This document shows, piece by piece, positions 11,531 through 23,737 of a stretch of DNA of 64,000 nucleotides (the stretch's first letter is position 1; each line of letters starts with the position of its first letter). The notes below the pieces were generated by a model. It searched no databases. It was not told the DNA's origin and worked only from the letters and a program-made list of their open reading frames with translations. This DNA is from Stratiolaelaps scimitus. Its lineage: Eukaryota > Arthropoda > Arachnida > Mesostigmata > Laelapidae. Made by a program: the position numbers and the translations under genes. The stretch is taken from assembly GCA_019614645.1 (NCBI GenBank), contig JABWDB010000005.1, positions 11,440,001-11,504,000 on the forward strand. The letters are read 5' to 3'.

Positions 11531-14500
11531 TGCCATAATAAAATGTAGATATTGTAGGTTGTGAAATCTGTGTCTACTGGGGTACATGTACGAACAATTA
11601 TGTTCCGATCTGTCAACCATTTGTGACACTCTTTTGTCCTTATTTTATTAGGCGAACTTAGTCATTGCTGTAATCGTAGTTCTGTCAACAAAGCACTATT
11701 TGTATCGTATTATCTATCGACGGTCTAGAAATTATGTATTGAAATAATAATTGCGGGATTGATAATAATAAAAAATAATAATAAATATTGTGGGGTCTGT
11801 GCATTTGAGCATGGCAGGGTCGAATACTTTGAATCAGCCACCTCTATCCCACCAGAGATGTAATATTTTCTTTATACTAATTAAGTCCCTGATAATAATA
11901 CGGCCGAAGCTTAAGTTTTGTAACCCGGTACTGATTATTTGTCGCTTATTTTTGTTCTGTTCCTTTATTAACCTAATTATGCGTAATTTTATAAACACTG
12001 ATAGTGATGAACCATGAATGAGTGGTGCTGTTGGACATCGTCAACAGTTCCACAATGGGGGTGGGGCGGTCGGTCACTGTGGCGGTGTTGTCATGCATTA
12101 GAATATGTATGTATATATATACATATGTTATATGCAAATCTCTACGACATATTTCATTGCACGGACTAACTTTCAATGTCTCAAATTCGTTACGTGAGAG
12201 CAGCGATTTGTTTCTATCGCCAACAAATGATGCCGCTGCTGTTGCCGTAAGGACGACAGCGAAGATTGTGAAGTTGATAATATTTGAAAGCGACGATATC
12301 GCTCGATGATCTCATATTGCCTGTTGTCCGTAAAGGCGATTTCGTGTGTGGACACCTGTGGGCCTCTTCCTTTCTCAGCTGTTCGTTCGTTCGTCCGTCT
12401 TTCGGCAGCAGCTTCGTTCGACTCTTCGTTCACTGCGGTTGTCCGTAGTCACTCCTCCATCGTGGCGCCGTCATCGTCGTTGCTGACGCCGCTACCGCCA
12501 CCGGCGCCGCCGACGGAATCGAAATCCACTTGGCAACATGAGCTACACTACGGTGTCACGCGCACACGTGAGACTCCGGACTGAACAGTTGCTCGTCCAC
12601 GCTCCGGCAGAAAAAGGGCAGAACAAGACAGGCTGCGATCATTTTTTCGCGGATCGGCTACCCGGCAGGCCCTGCTACCGACGCAGCTGCGTCCGCCGCT
12701 GGCTTTCGAGGTCTTTTGACCGGCCTACACTCGACGGCCGACAGTGCAGAAGACATCGATGCAGAAAAAAATCCGATTCGACTTGACCCTATCCATGTCC
12801 TCCCGGTCTTGGCTACTGAAAAATGGGCCTCCATCTGCTGCACGCAGTAGCCAGCAATGACGGCGGTAGCTTCCGCGGCAGCGGTAGAAGGTAAGCAAAA
12901 AGCAGCCAGAGGCTGCGGAAGAGGCGGTTCGTGGATTCGATAAAGGGCAATCTTGTCACTCGGCAAGTGGCTGCCAAACGACCGTTTCCTCCCAACGGAC
13001 GAACACCTGATTATCATCTCTCTACTTCGTCTGCCTCTCGTCGATGGGCGAAGTGTATGTTTAGATACTCATGTAACGACATCGTCTAATCGCAGAAGTG
13101 TCGGAACTCTCAGACGATCAGGGACGGCCGGGAACTTTTCACCTATGCGGTTTTTTCTTTCCAATGCTCCTCGCTGTGGTTATTTTGGCTAGCCAGTAAT
13201 ACAATGGTGCACTTGCGGGCATCCGGCGTATGACGCCGTTAGGAATAAGTCAGCAACGGGACTCAGTATCCACAAACTAAGACAAGCATCAGTATCAGGT
13301 TCTTCTCAACGTCATATAAATTATCGCTGGTCAAACTAAAATTATAGGGAGGGCATCAAATACGGCTTCACGTCATTGTGGATTTTAAGGAGCACCGACA
13401 TTGTTTTTTGGATGTGTAAGGATTTTTGTTCAACTATCGACAATGTTGGTCAAGCAGTACGCAGTAAACAATGAGAAAGCTAACAGTCCCAGCTATTTTG
13501 CGGGTAGCGGGCAAGGGGTTTTGGTGGAAGGCTTACTCAAACACCCACGAGTGGCAAGTGCCACCCTGTCTATGTTTGTATGTACATTGAATACAATATT
13601 CCGATTCAACTAACGAGAAACGAGCATGAGTCGGATGTATTACGAGGAATCACTTGGGTCTTTAGAGCTTTCAGATCTCACAGCCCACGGACGTGAATGA
13701 AATAGAAACCGAATTTAGATCTATTTCTTTTTATATGAATGCTGTTTGACATATCAGTATACCCTAGTATGACTCGACTGTGTCATTCACACAATCACCA
13801 TGTGATCATTGATAAGTCCGAACTCCACACATCCAATAATTCCCTCCTAAACAAATGCAAAAGGTAAGGTAAACTATCCGGGCTGACTCACAGCCAACAT
13901 TTAATTCCGTCTACGGTACAACTGCTTTCGGCATTGCTTCATAAGACGGGCCCCCTTTATGAATGCAAATGTGCAATGGAGGGGATCGAACCACAATATA
14001 TGTGTGTGTGTGTGTAGGGTTTACTGATGAACATATACTTCAAAGTGTCGTGGTGGCACCAGCTCGATTAAATCTCGTCGAAGTTCAAAGCGATTCTGGA
14101 CAATCATTTGGCATCGGTCGCCAGAGTAGACGGCTGTTAGATTTGTACTGCAAAACCTCCGATTACAGTTTATATTTTTTAGCTCACGAATACGCTTTCG
14201 AATGTGTACGGATAAATGCGAGCTTGCTTGTTTTTTTTTTGTTATTGAAGTGATTTTCATAAATATAAACGGGGCAGGGTAGCTGAGAATTTGGTCAAGT
14301 TTTGGCCAGCAGAATTTTAAGATGTTATAAAATACGAAAAAAAAAGTAAACTAGTTTGCGTGACATTTTCATTATTGAAACAGAATTTTAGCGTACGGCG
14401 TTCCATCAACATTGATGGCTATTTCAACTGTATTTTCGGACTGTCGCCAAAATTTGACTTTCATCTAGTCGACACATGTGCGATATGATCGAGCGCCGTC

Positions 14501-14690
14501 AGCGGGTTATACATATATATATATACAAACGAGTTTGAATTTTGGCGGGCGTCACAACTTGTCCCCACCGTGGTCGGGGATAGCCAAGTCAACCTGTTGG
14601 TATCTTTACCCTCTCTCAGCGGCTCCGGCGACTCGCCCCGAACCCGAGGAGCGTCGTGAGTTGTTACTGCTGCCCCTCTGAGCTGCATCG
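11531..14690. other. Unassigned intergenic sequence upstream of CNK
   Basis: No recognised gene. About 12330-13060 is relatively GC-rich with many CpGs and TCGTTCGTTCG-like runs; it could be a promoter or a non-coding exon of CNK or of a divergent transcript. Its open frames (up to about 120 codons) show no domain. The rest is AT-rich. A hairpin-forming motif at 13879-13898 recurs at 26203-26222. A B-box-like sequence on the minus strand at 13983-13993 (ATCGAACC context) may mark another worn SINE. Confidence 0.4.
13862..13996 (-). repeat. Possible worn tRNA-derived SINE, minus strand
   Basis: On the minus strand a B-box-like GGTTCGATCCCC occurs near 13982-13993. About 110 bp further along, at 13862-13873, an AGGTAAGGTAAA stretch resembles the AGGTAAAGGTAAAG end of the better supported SINE at 35.0-35.2 kb. 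No A-box or target-site duplication was identified, so this may be a coincidence of two short motifs. Confidence 0.2.
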
Positions 14691-15995
14691 TCAGAGCACC
14701 GCTGGCTGGCGTTGCGTCGAGGGGCTACTGTGAGCTTACCTTAATAGAACTTATTATATATATGTATATATACGTAGAGAGAGCTTACTAGGTGGTTCAC
14801 AACACCTGTTCGGGCCCGGCCACCGACAGAGTCCAGCTGGCTGGTGGTGATGGTCACCTTAGTGTGTTTGCCGAGAAGCGTTAGTTTGCAGTCGAGCTGA
14901 CTGACCGCAGAGAAGTGTACGTCTACCTTCGCACCCGTGACAAGGCTACCACGCAACCACTGTTGGCGAATGCGGCAAGTGCGAATCTCTCGTCCAGCAG
15001 AAACATTTGGATTCACAGGAGCAGAATTCAACGGAATCCCCAAATTCTGGCGGAAGCATTTCGCTGCGCCGAGTTTCTGGCGTTTGCGTTACTAGTATTC
15101 TACTTAGCAACGATTTGCCTCGATAATATTGGCCATAGTCAGCTATCGTATACATCAGCGTCGCCGCGACAGCAAAACAATCGCTTTTGTGGACAAGTTT
15201 GTGTGACTCTGCCGTGCGCTCAACCGTTCGGTTGCCGGAGTTCGCGTGCGATTGGATCTGCTTTGTCGTTGTCGAGAGTTTCTCATCGAAGTATTCGCGG
15301 TAGCCATAATCGCTGCTGCCCACTACCTGCGGAGTGTTGTCGTGCATACCCAGAGGCCCCATGCGGCGGTGCGGCTGCCCCGAGGGGTACCCGGCTACAT
15401 TAGCAAGAGCGGTTACACTAACCGCTGTGGCGCCGACGGGAAAACCACATTGACGACGAGCGGGGGTCCACTGCTTCGCTTTTTCTGCACTGTGTATTGG
15501 TTGCGTCAGCTTGTGCGGAGTTCGTTCGTCGTGCATGTGCGTGTGTGTGTGAGTGCTTGCGTGAGGAGAGCTTAGCACTGTTGGAGACCGATAGTGATAA
15601 TGCCGTGCAGGCTATTGGGGTTGTTATTGTTACCGAGTCGCCGTCGACCCGTTGGTTAACACCGATTGCACTGAGCACCGAAGCGGCGGAACCGCCGTAC
15701 GAGGAACGCGGAAGACGACAGCGAGAGATCGATCAACTGGGAGGAGTCAGTGTATGTGTCTCAGGTGTCTTCTCAACGCTTCTGTCGCGGTCTGTGATGT
15801 ATGGCACGGTGGCGGTGCTACGTGTTCGTGCGCCATCTGATGTTGTGTTCACGCGGTGCTGAAAGGGAGAGCGTAGCAGAGGCGTGTTTCTGCCGTTTCG
15901 TTGTGCTCTAGCTGCTCACTGGGTGTACGTAGCCATCTGCGTCTCGCCGTATCGCACTGCTTGGAAGGGCTACCAAAAGGATACAACAAGAAGCG
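14691..15995 (+). promoter_or_regulatory. CNK 5' flank: probable promoter / 5' UTR
   Basis: This stretch is GC-balanced and CpG-containing, unlike the AT-rich DNA on either side of the locus, and runs directly into the CNK start codon. No TATA box at a convincing distance was identified. A pyrimidine-rich tract ending in CTCTAG at 15911 is a possible splice acceptor for a 5' UTR intron. The codon at 15930-15932 (TAG) is in frame with and upstream of the CNK ATG. Open frames in this stretch, about 160-210 codons on either strand, show no domain and are treated as fortuitous. Confidence 0.4.
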
Positions 15996-18569
15996 ATGGC
16001 GTACATCAACATCGCCGAGTGGAGTCCTGAGCACGTTGCCGATTGGCTACGCGGCCTCGACAACATGATCATTCCTTATGTGCACTTCTTTTTGAATAAT
16101 CGCATCGACGGGCATCACTTGTTGACGCTCGGGCCGGACGATCTCGGCAAGCTGAACATCACGAAGATTGGCCACCAAGAGCTGATACTCGAGGCCGTCA
16201 ACCACCTGCGGCAGTTGCACTACAATCTGATAACGGAGAACTTGCAGTCGTTAGCGCTCAAGGTGGGCTGCCATGCGCGCAGCCTGCACAATGAGATACA
16301 GGTTCAGATTTTGACTGGACAGAGCGACTCGCAAGCGAAGAAGGTAAACACGGAAATTCTCGCCGCAGCCTCTGAGCTGATCGTGGCCGTCAAGCAGTTC
16401 ATCTCGTGGATTGACCGGCCGCCATTCAAGGGTCAGGATAAGTACTTCAAGATACGAAAGACTGTACTTCAGCTCTCGCTTGAGCTCGCGTCAACAGCGC
16501 AGCGTGACCATTTCGCCGATAACCCTCTGGAGTTTATCAAGCAGAAGTGTCTCTGCCTGGCCGAGCTGAGCGACTTCATCGTACAGGAATATTCGGACTC
16601 GTTGATCATACAGCCTGCGTCCCTTGACGTCGTAACGGCGAAGAAATCTGCCAAAGATGATGACTGGGGTATGCAGATCACGTCGAAATATAGCGGTGTA
16701 CATATCGTCGGCAGCGTCAAGTACCAAAGTCCGGTACAGCTATGCGCGAAAGTTGAGGAGGGTGACGAAATTGTCCAAGTCAATTACCAGACGGTGCTAG
16801 GCTGGAGCCTCGATCATCTGACGTATATTCTACAGGATCGTAAGACAGAGGTGACGTTAACCCTTAAGAAGCGACCACGCCATTCCAACCTGCTCGGGCA
16901 GATCATTTGCCTGAAGCCGTACAAAATACCCGTCAACAAGATTGGTTACGAAAAGCAACAGCTCAACATTCCCGAGGAGGGTTTCCCTAGCAATCTCGAG
17001 CCCGAGCCGTCAAGTCCACGGGTGTTGCGCGAGGTGGAGGCTGACGATGATGCCTTCCTGCCACCCGAGGACAAGGCCACCTCCGATCAAAATGTCGTAT
17101 CCCGTTTACGATCGCAGGTCAAGAGTCGCCGCACAACGATCCAGAGGCGAGCCACCGTCTCTGGCGCATCGCCTACAGTGAGCAAGGCCCCAGTCAGCTT
17201 CGAGGATCTGGTAGATGGGCCCACCGTCGATGGCCCCGCCGGTGGACAGCACAAGTGTAAGAAGGCAGCGAAGGACCATGTGACGCGGAGTATCTCTCAC
17301 GATCCGTGCCACAGTCAGCAGTCGCCGGTGCTGGACGCAGCGGCCGCACGGCGCCTGCTCACGCCGCCACTCAAGCATACCAAGATGGAATTTCGGAAGT
17401 TAACTGTTCCATATGTGCCACCCGGTCCAAACCTTCCGTCACCGCTCAAGAAGATTTTCGCCAGTCGCATTGTGTCCAGCGAGTCCCTCCTGCCGGCTGA
17501 CCGGCATGGATGGCTGTTCGTTCGACCACGAACCTGTCCGAAAAAATGGCATAAGCGATGGGCCGTGCTGAAGAGCTCGTATCTTTACCTGTTCAAGAGT
17601 CGACACGAAACGCGTGCGGCAAGCCTAATATTCCTGCAAGGTTTTTCGGTACAGTCAGCGCCGGAGTGTAGTGCAAGCAGATTTGCGTTTAAACTCGAAC
17701 ATCCCACAGCTACGTTCACCTTAGCCACTACTGATCGCTGCGACATGCTCAGCTGGCTGAAAAAACTTCAAGAGCACGCCAACGCCAAGCAGCACTCGGA
17801 GAGTGATATTGAACGCAATTCTGTCATGCCAGATCAGACCGTGTACTATTCGGAAAGTGAGGAATCGAACCCTGATAGCGGCGAGGAAGAGCCCGGCGAG
17901 GCGGGTGCGAGACAGGGCACTCCTGGGACCGGTAACTGTGGTGGGGGTCCGCCCGGAGGAGTTAGCGACACGAATTCCCCAGACGGGCCGAGCCATCCCA
18001 GAGAGAACCCTAAGCCCAAGCCGCGCACAATCTTCCTTTCGTCGACTCTGCCGAGAAACCCGAGCACTGCCTCTATGAGCCTTCCAACCACCCCGTGCAA
18101 GCCACTTCGACACCGAAACTCCGAGCACCGCGCACCGGCCCGTGAGAACGATGAGTCTAGCCAGCAGACATGGGTGCGACCACTTGAGGGTCCACCTGAC
18201 GTCACCGAGGGCATGTTCAAGAAGGCACAGCAACAGCAGGCTGAACGCAACAAGCTCAAACAGGTGGTTCCGCCCGCCCTCAAAGTGAGGATTCCAGGAG
18301 AAATGACAACGACGACGACGACCGGTAGCCCAGGCAATCACACTCCGCCTGCGATTCCTCCTCGATGCGCCACCTCACAGCAGATCAAGGAGCTCTACCT
18401 CAATCGCGGTTGGGGCAGTGGGGCTAAGGTCGACGATCCCACCCAGGATCATATCTATGTCACGCGACTCGACGCTACCGGAGCGCCGGGACCATTTCGT
18501 CCGCCGCCGCCACCGAACAAGCCGGATATTCTTGCTGGGACCAATGACCACCACGAGCAGCGGATTTAG
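15996..18569 (+). CDS. cnk: CNK, connector enhancer of kinase suppressor of Ras (857 aa, single exon)
   Basis: CNK is a scaffold in receptor tyrosine kinase/Ras/RAF/MAPK signalling; in flies it works with KSR and HYP/Aveugle near the plasma membrane. Domains in order: SAM (residues about 7-73, WSPEHVADWLRGL), CRIC (about 82-178), PDZ (about 213-293, carboxylate-loop region WGMQI), a linker rich in Ser/Pro/Arg, PH (about 501-595, HGWLFVR ... KKWHKRWAVLK, with the conserved C-terminal W587), then a Ser/Pro/acidic tail with IPPR (787-790) and PPPPPNKP (836-843). The order SAM-CRIC-PDZ-PH is diagnostic of the family. The ATG is chosen because the SAM domain begins immediately after it, the context is GCGATGG, and an in-frame TAG lies 64 bases upstream. 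The whole gene is one uninterrupted exon, about half the length of fly CNK because the C-terminal tail is short. The RAF-regulatory C-terminal part of fly CNK was not recognised. No frameshift or internal stop was seen. Confidence 0.95.
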   Translation: MAYINIAEWSPEHVADWLRGLDNMIIPYVHFFLNNRIDGHHLLTLGPDDLGKLNITKIGHQELILEAVNHLRQLHYNLITENLQSLALKVGCHARSLHNEIQVQILTGQSDSQAKKVNTEILAAASELIVAVKQFISWIDRPPFKGQDKYFKIRKTVLQLSLELASTAQRDHFADNPLEFIKQKCLCLAELSDFIVQEYSDSLIIQPASLDVVTAKKSAKDDDWGMQITSKYSGVHIVGSVKYQSPVQLCAKVEEGDEIVQVNYQTVLGWSLDHLTYILQDRKTEVTLTLKKRPRHSNLLGQIICLKPYKIPVNKIGYEKQQLNIPEEGFPSNLEPEPSSPRVLREVEADDDAFLPPEDKATSDQNVVSRLRSQVKSRRTTIQRRATVSGASPTVSKAPVSFEDLVDGPTVDGPAGGQHKCKKAAKDHVTRSISHDPCHSQQSPVLDAAAARRLLTPPLKHTKMEFRKLTVPYVPPGPNLPSPLKKIFASRIVSSESLLPADRHGWLFVRPRTCPKKWHKRWAVLKSSYLYLFKSRHETRAASLIFLQGFSVQSAPECSASRFAFKLEHPTATFTLATTDRCDMLSWLKKLQEHANAKQHSESDIERNSVMPDQTVYYSESEESNPDSGEEEPGEAGARQGTPGTGNCGGGPPGGVSDTNSPDGPSHPRENPKPKPRTIFLSSTLPRNPSTASMSLPTTPCKPLRHRNSEHRAPARENDESSQQTWVRPLEGPPDVTEGMFKKAQQQQAERNKLKQVVPPALKVRIPGEMTTTTTTGSPGNHTPPAIPPRCATSQQIKELYLNRGWGSGAKVDDPTQDHIYVTRLDATGAPGPFRPPPPPNKPDILAGTNDHHEQRI

Positions 18570-20428
18570 AGCGGAAAGCGTGACTGTGTGACATCCCAGA
18601 CTGTTAGCCAACTGGTCCACCCGACCATGTCATCAAGTGCGTCCCGATCGACGTACGTCTGACCAGCATATCCGGATTATTGGATCTGCTATGGGTCGGC
18701 ATGCAACAGTACAATCATCGGTCGGAAACAGAGGTCGATTTGTTATTCCTACTAATAATGCGGAAATCGTGGGCACACACTGAATCAACTGTCATTGAGC
18801 TATCGCTGAGCAGCACACATTCGGATCCACCATGTTGTAAATGTTGACGCATTTAGGGCCTTCAAAACGTTTGGGTTGTCCGCTGTTTGTTAAATGCTAC
18901 CCCGTGTGTGTGTTCCGATTGAGAAAGCTAGGCATGTCCATATCAGAGATGCATATTTATGACGATGGCTTTAGACTCAGCGAGAGATACGAATGAGAGA
19001 ATCAGTGAACTTTAACAACCGCCGCCCATCATTATACAGTCGTTAAGCTTCGGAATATGATGGGAAAGTTTCTACCAGACAAAAGCGGTAGGCTATAGAA
19101 ATGAATGATGGAGATAGAGAAATACAGAAAATGCATTGAGTTTCACTGGTGAAATGATAGGTGCCTGGCATACGAGGCACATATGCGCACACGATACGTA
19201 AAATAGTGTGATGGAGGTTAGACAGAGCGGGGGAGAGAGCTGCCCGCTTGTTAAGCAACGCACGACGATGCGGTCCCTAACGAGAGAAAACATGGAGAGT
19301 TAGCACTAGCTGTTAATGCTAATTCATTAGTCCTGACGTGAATTAACGTTCGAAGTCTATTGTTCACACGGTTGGGACACGTTTTCGTTGACAGGCACCC
19401 TTGTTCTGTAGAGCCCTGCTCTTTGAGCCCGTGCGGGCCATCCTGTGAAGGCGTTCTTACACACCGCGTTGTTGCACACCATTACGCCCATTTGTTCCTT
19501 ACATTTATATAACTTGTTAACATCTTTCTCCACACACCGTCGTTATAACTTAACTCTTTACTCTTCCGGACTATATTTAGCGGCACTGAGAATTGCTATC
19601 GTCTTACGCTGTTAGATATTTCACGTTTGCTGATTATAGCTGTTCTTATCGTTCAATGTACTTATGGGGAGAGGAGAAACTCCATATTACCATATCTACA
19701 AAATAATCTAATGAGTGTCATTTTATTTACACACACACACACACGAAGGTTGTTGCCTATTTCATCTTTTCGGTCTTGTCGTCCATTTTCCCGGCGGTAT
19801 GGGAATGCAGTGACCGCCCATCGGCCCATTCGACCGACCGAATTCGATCCAGATCGAACGCATCACGGAACACGATCACATGTTTTTTAATCTAAAGCAC
19901 TCTCTCCCTCCACCCATTTCTCGTTTTCATTGTTAACTTTGTACCTTCTATTGCTATCACGACGATGACAACAACGACTAAATTTCCTCTAACAGGATGT
20001 AACAACCTGTCTAGCGTACCAAGCCGAATGCACGTTTTGCTTAATTTCACAATTGGCGTCCGCTGCTTGAGTCCTTTTCAGCCTCCCCCGCCACCATCAT
20101 CGCAACTACTATCCACGATTACTATTATCGGGACGAACCTAAAAGCACAAACTCCTGTCTACTTTTGAACACTTACACACGTTTGTGACGTTTGCATCAA
20201 GCGTCCACATCACTGCACATCCCGTTCACATTGAGAGTAATAATATACAATGATCGTGGTCATAATAATAATAATAATAACGATAATTAGTATTATGTGT
20301 TCGCGACAAGCGTTACTGTCACAGCTATATCATAAATTTTACAGCCGGGAATTCTCGTATTCATATTTATATCGATATTCTAGTATACATATATTCAATA
20401 TTGTTTATATATGAATATAGCAACTGCG

Positions 20429-20449
20429 TATATATATATATATATATAT
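20429..20449. repeat. (TA)n microsatellite
   Basis: About ten perfect TA units in the CNK 3' flank. Confidence 0.9.
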
Positions 20450-21137
20450 TATTGTACAGCAACACACAATGTCCACACTCGATCTCGAGCCGGTCTCAAA
20501 ATCGACGCAAACTAACATCAACTGATTGCGCGAATGTCCCAGGGCAAGCCGTTCGTAATTAGCCTGTGTGGTTATTGCTTCTCTGAAATCCGCCGCTGCA
20601 CCGCCAAATCGTTGAATTGTTATTGGTGCCGACGGAGTAGGTTTTCCCTTATATAAAGGCTTCCGTCTCTCCATTACATCGTACACGGCACGGCGATCAG
20701 CGAGCGGCACGACTCTCACTTAACGTAGCCCCTGCGCGTGAGTGCGTTTGTGAGGTTTTTCCTATGCACCGAATACAACTGCTATTACCACTAGAACATG
20801 CTATTACCGCTAGTTGCCCGTTACTGTTGATATTACTACGGTACCTAGGTAGCTGGCTAGCCTCTGCGCTGTTACTAGGCACCGGAGCACCTGTAGGACA
20901 CCCCTCTCTGACCTTCGACAGGCACCGGAACGGTTTCGCTGAGGTCCACAAGAAAGAAATGCGGCGGCAATGCTCTTTTTCGCTTGTGTCGTTTTTTGTA
21001 TTGGGATCATTCTTGCATACGCAACCAGATCGCGCATATGGATAAGCACGCACATATACGAACACTCAAGTTACCACAGAGACAGCGCAACTAATGGAAA
21101 ACACTACGGGACAAAAATTCGTGTGGAACAACTAACA

Positions 21138-21194
21138 CAGAGAGAGAGAGAGAGACACACATACAGACACACACACAGACACACACACAGAGAA
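21138..21194. repeat. (GA)n-(CA)n compound microsatellite
   Basis: A GA run (21138-21155) passes into CA-rich sequence with two copies of a CAGACACACACA-type unit, ending about 21194. Confidence 0.85.
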
Positions 21195-21671
21195 GTAGCG
21201 AAAGATCAGATGAGAAGCCAAAAACAGCGGCACAAAGAGATATTTATACAGAAAGTGAAGCCAATATATAAATGCATATGATGAGCGATAAAGTGATATA
21301 TGATAGAACAGAATGATCAGCAGAGGTGATTGATATAAGGATGTGTTTTGCGTGGACAGAACGTTGGACCACTCGAACTTTACAGGATGGAATGTTTACA
21401 ACAACTTCTTGACTGAGAGAGAATTTTTTGCTGTAGCTGTTAGTAATTAACTAGATGCTCGTAGTCATATTCTGTTAGATCAATATTGGACTGGCTTTTG
21501 AAATGAAACGTGAATGAAAAGCCAAGCGACTTTCGCGTCCCGTCAGTATCCTATCATCGTTGTTTCACAGCCAATATTGTAATCCACATCTTGTCATTAG
21601 CAACGATACGTTTCGTGGACCCGAAACGCTGCACCGGTTAAACGACTAGTAATAATTAAACACCACACACA

Positions 21672-21693
21672 AGAGAGAGAGAGAGAGAGAGAG
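21672..21693. repeat. (GA)n microsatellite
   Basis: About eleven perfect GA units following an ACACAC stretch. Confidence 0.9.
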
Positions 21694-21785
21694 GACAGGA
21701 ATATTAAGATAAACTAAGCTAATTATATTAGTGTCAAAGAATATGTTTATGACTATGGATTATTACAGAGATAACAATAGTAATA

Positions 21786-21830
21786 ATATTAATTGCTATT
21801 ATTATTACTATTATTATTATTATTATTAAT
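21786..21830. repeat. (ATT)n imperfect microsatellite
   Basis: An ATT/TTA trinucleotide tract of about 45 bp with a few interruptions. Confidence 0.8.
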
Positions 21831-22125
21831 CATAAGAAATATATAAGTACAGAACACATAGTTTACATATCCTGATTACAAGGTATCAGAGATTAGTGAG
21901 GGAAGCATCTACACAACACTCAGCAACAACGGTAGATTCAGAGTTGGTGAATGTGCAGAAATCCGTCCGCGCTTTTGTTTGAACGCCCGCTTATCTGCAA
22001 ACGGGATAGGAGTCTCCAATGTTGTCAAATAATTTGCCTTTGCTAAATGATATATCAGCGTGCCCCACAGCACCTCGTTACGATTTTAACAGTCGCGAAG
22101 CAAATGCATGTTTTTCCCCCCCCCC

Positions 22126-22131
22126 AATAAA
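22126..22131 (+). promoter_or_regulatory. Possible poly(A) signal AATAAA
   Basis: A canonical AATAAA hexamer, the first one I noticed downstream of the CNK stop in the plus orientation. In sequence this AT-rich a chance hit is likely, and no GT-rich downstream element stands out. Confidence 0.15.
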
Positions 22132-22749
22132 TTATTGTGTTAATATTCAATTATACTGTAGTCGAGAGGAAGGACGGCTCACGATTGAGCCACGGTGAGA
22201 ACACCGACTGCTAGACCTCGTCATTGACGTCAGATAATTGGAACAATACAATGGAGAAGGGGAACAGAGGGACGTTATGTGAAGAATTACGAGAATATCT
22301 ACGTCGCCTAGAAGGGTTGGCTGTCGTTATGTTGTGTAAATGCCAATGTACATATATATATATATATATTTTTGTTTTGCCTGAGAAAAACCTAATAGAC
22401 AGACAAGCAATGCATGAACATGACTATGAGCGGTGCACTGTTGCTTGATCTATGTAAAGCGTCTGATAGCTGTCCGAGACCTCCAGGCGTAGGGTGGTCA
22501 TAATCGTAATCCTAGAGAATCGATGGATCTTATATATATATATATTGCTTCCGTTTGACGGAACTTGGACAAAAAATCATGACGATCATGAACTTGCGTG
22601 TTGGTGTCCTTGGGTTGTATTATGTATAGCAGCCGAACAAGTGATTGGGTCAAGTTGAGCGGGTTCGGGTCGACCCAAGCTCGAACAGAATAAAATGCAA
22701 ATATGAGGATGAGTTCCATCCCTTTTCCACAAAAAAAGAAAACGACTGT

Positions 22750-22752
<3 letters not shown>

Positions 22753-22784
<32 letters not shown>
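22753..22784. repeat. (TA)n microsatellite
   Basis: About sixteen perfect TA units. Confidence 0.9.
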
Positions 22785-22787
<3 letters not shown>

Positions 22788-23487
22788 CATTCTTATGTAT
22801 TCTACACTTCGATTCTTATTATATTATTATTATTCTATATAAATGATAATAATATTATCTTCTTATTATGATAGTAAATTATGTTATTATAGATGGTGAC
22901 GATGATGATGATGCTAGATTTTATGGCATTATCAGAATGCTGCTGAAGATGACGGCGATATGAAAATATACAAAACTGCAATCAAGAGAAAAAATGAAAT
23001 ACAAAAATGAACAGCAGTATACACATGTGTGTTTTTCATTTCTAGTTTTGTTTCATTTACTACCTGTCTCTTCTCTATCTCTGTATGTCCGATTCTTTGT
23101 TTTCGAGTAGGTACATATTGCCATTTTGAGGGGATACTATTATATTCCAGGCGTATGCTATTGGCTCATCTCGTTCAATAGCTTTCAAATGTTTGGTCAG
23201 TCCTTGCTGACCAGTGGCAGATGTGTGTTGTGAACTGACTGGCCTCATTCTACACCAAGGTTTACTAATCGAAATCGTAATTTCCTAATCAATACATAGG
23301 ACCATATATAATATGTATATATGGCCATTTCTTCTAACGAAGTCAATATTGTGGTGTCCAGAATAGGTAGAATTATAGGGAGAGAGCGAGAGCCTGTAGC
23401 GTATGCAGCTGATATCGTTCGTTGCGACTTACCGGCGGATACTTTCCTCTTGCATGTATGTGTTATTAATATCTAATGCTTCTTGTT

Positions 23488-23521
23488 TATATATATATAT
23501 TTATATATATATATATATATT
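23488..23521. repeat. (TA)n microsatellite with one interruption
   Basis: A TA tract of about 34 bp interrupted once by an extra T. Confidence 0.9.
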
Positions 23522-23737
23522 TGCTTGTTCATGGTCGAGTTCGTTTTTCTGTCGTCCTAATGTCCTTCACACTTCGTCCGTTCCATACTCTACATATCTA
23601 CGTAAATCTCTGTTGACAAAAACATCCATCTGTTTCAATGGACGTATCCTTTCAAGGTAAAGGTCACGTACACAGGCTCACACCGAGACACCTTACGAGA
23701 ACGAATTCTGTAACCGAAGATAGAATTTATTGTAAAA

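Noticed and set aside
14915..15578. Plus-strand (162-codon) and minus-strand (210-codon) open frames upstream of CNK
   Set aside because: They overlap on opposite strands, include CA-repeat translations (THTHTH) and show no family; more likely 5' flank or UTR.
17721..18341. 206-codon minus-strand open frame
   Set aside because: It lies wholly antisense to the CNK tail, has no domain and is explained by GC-rich codons of the sense gene.
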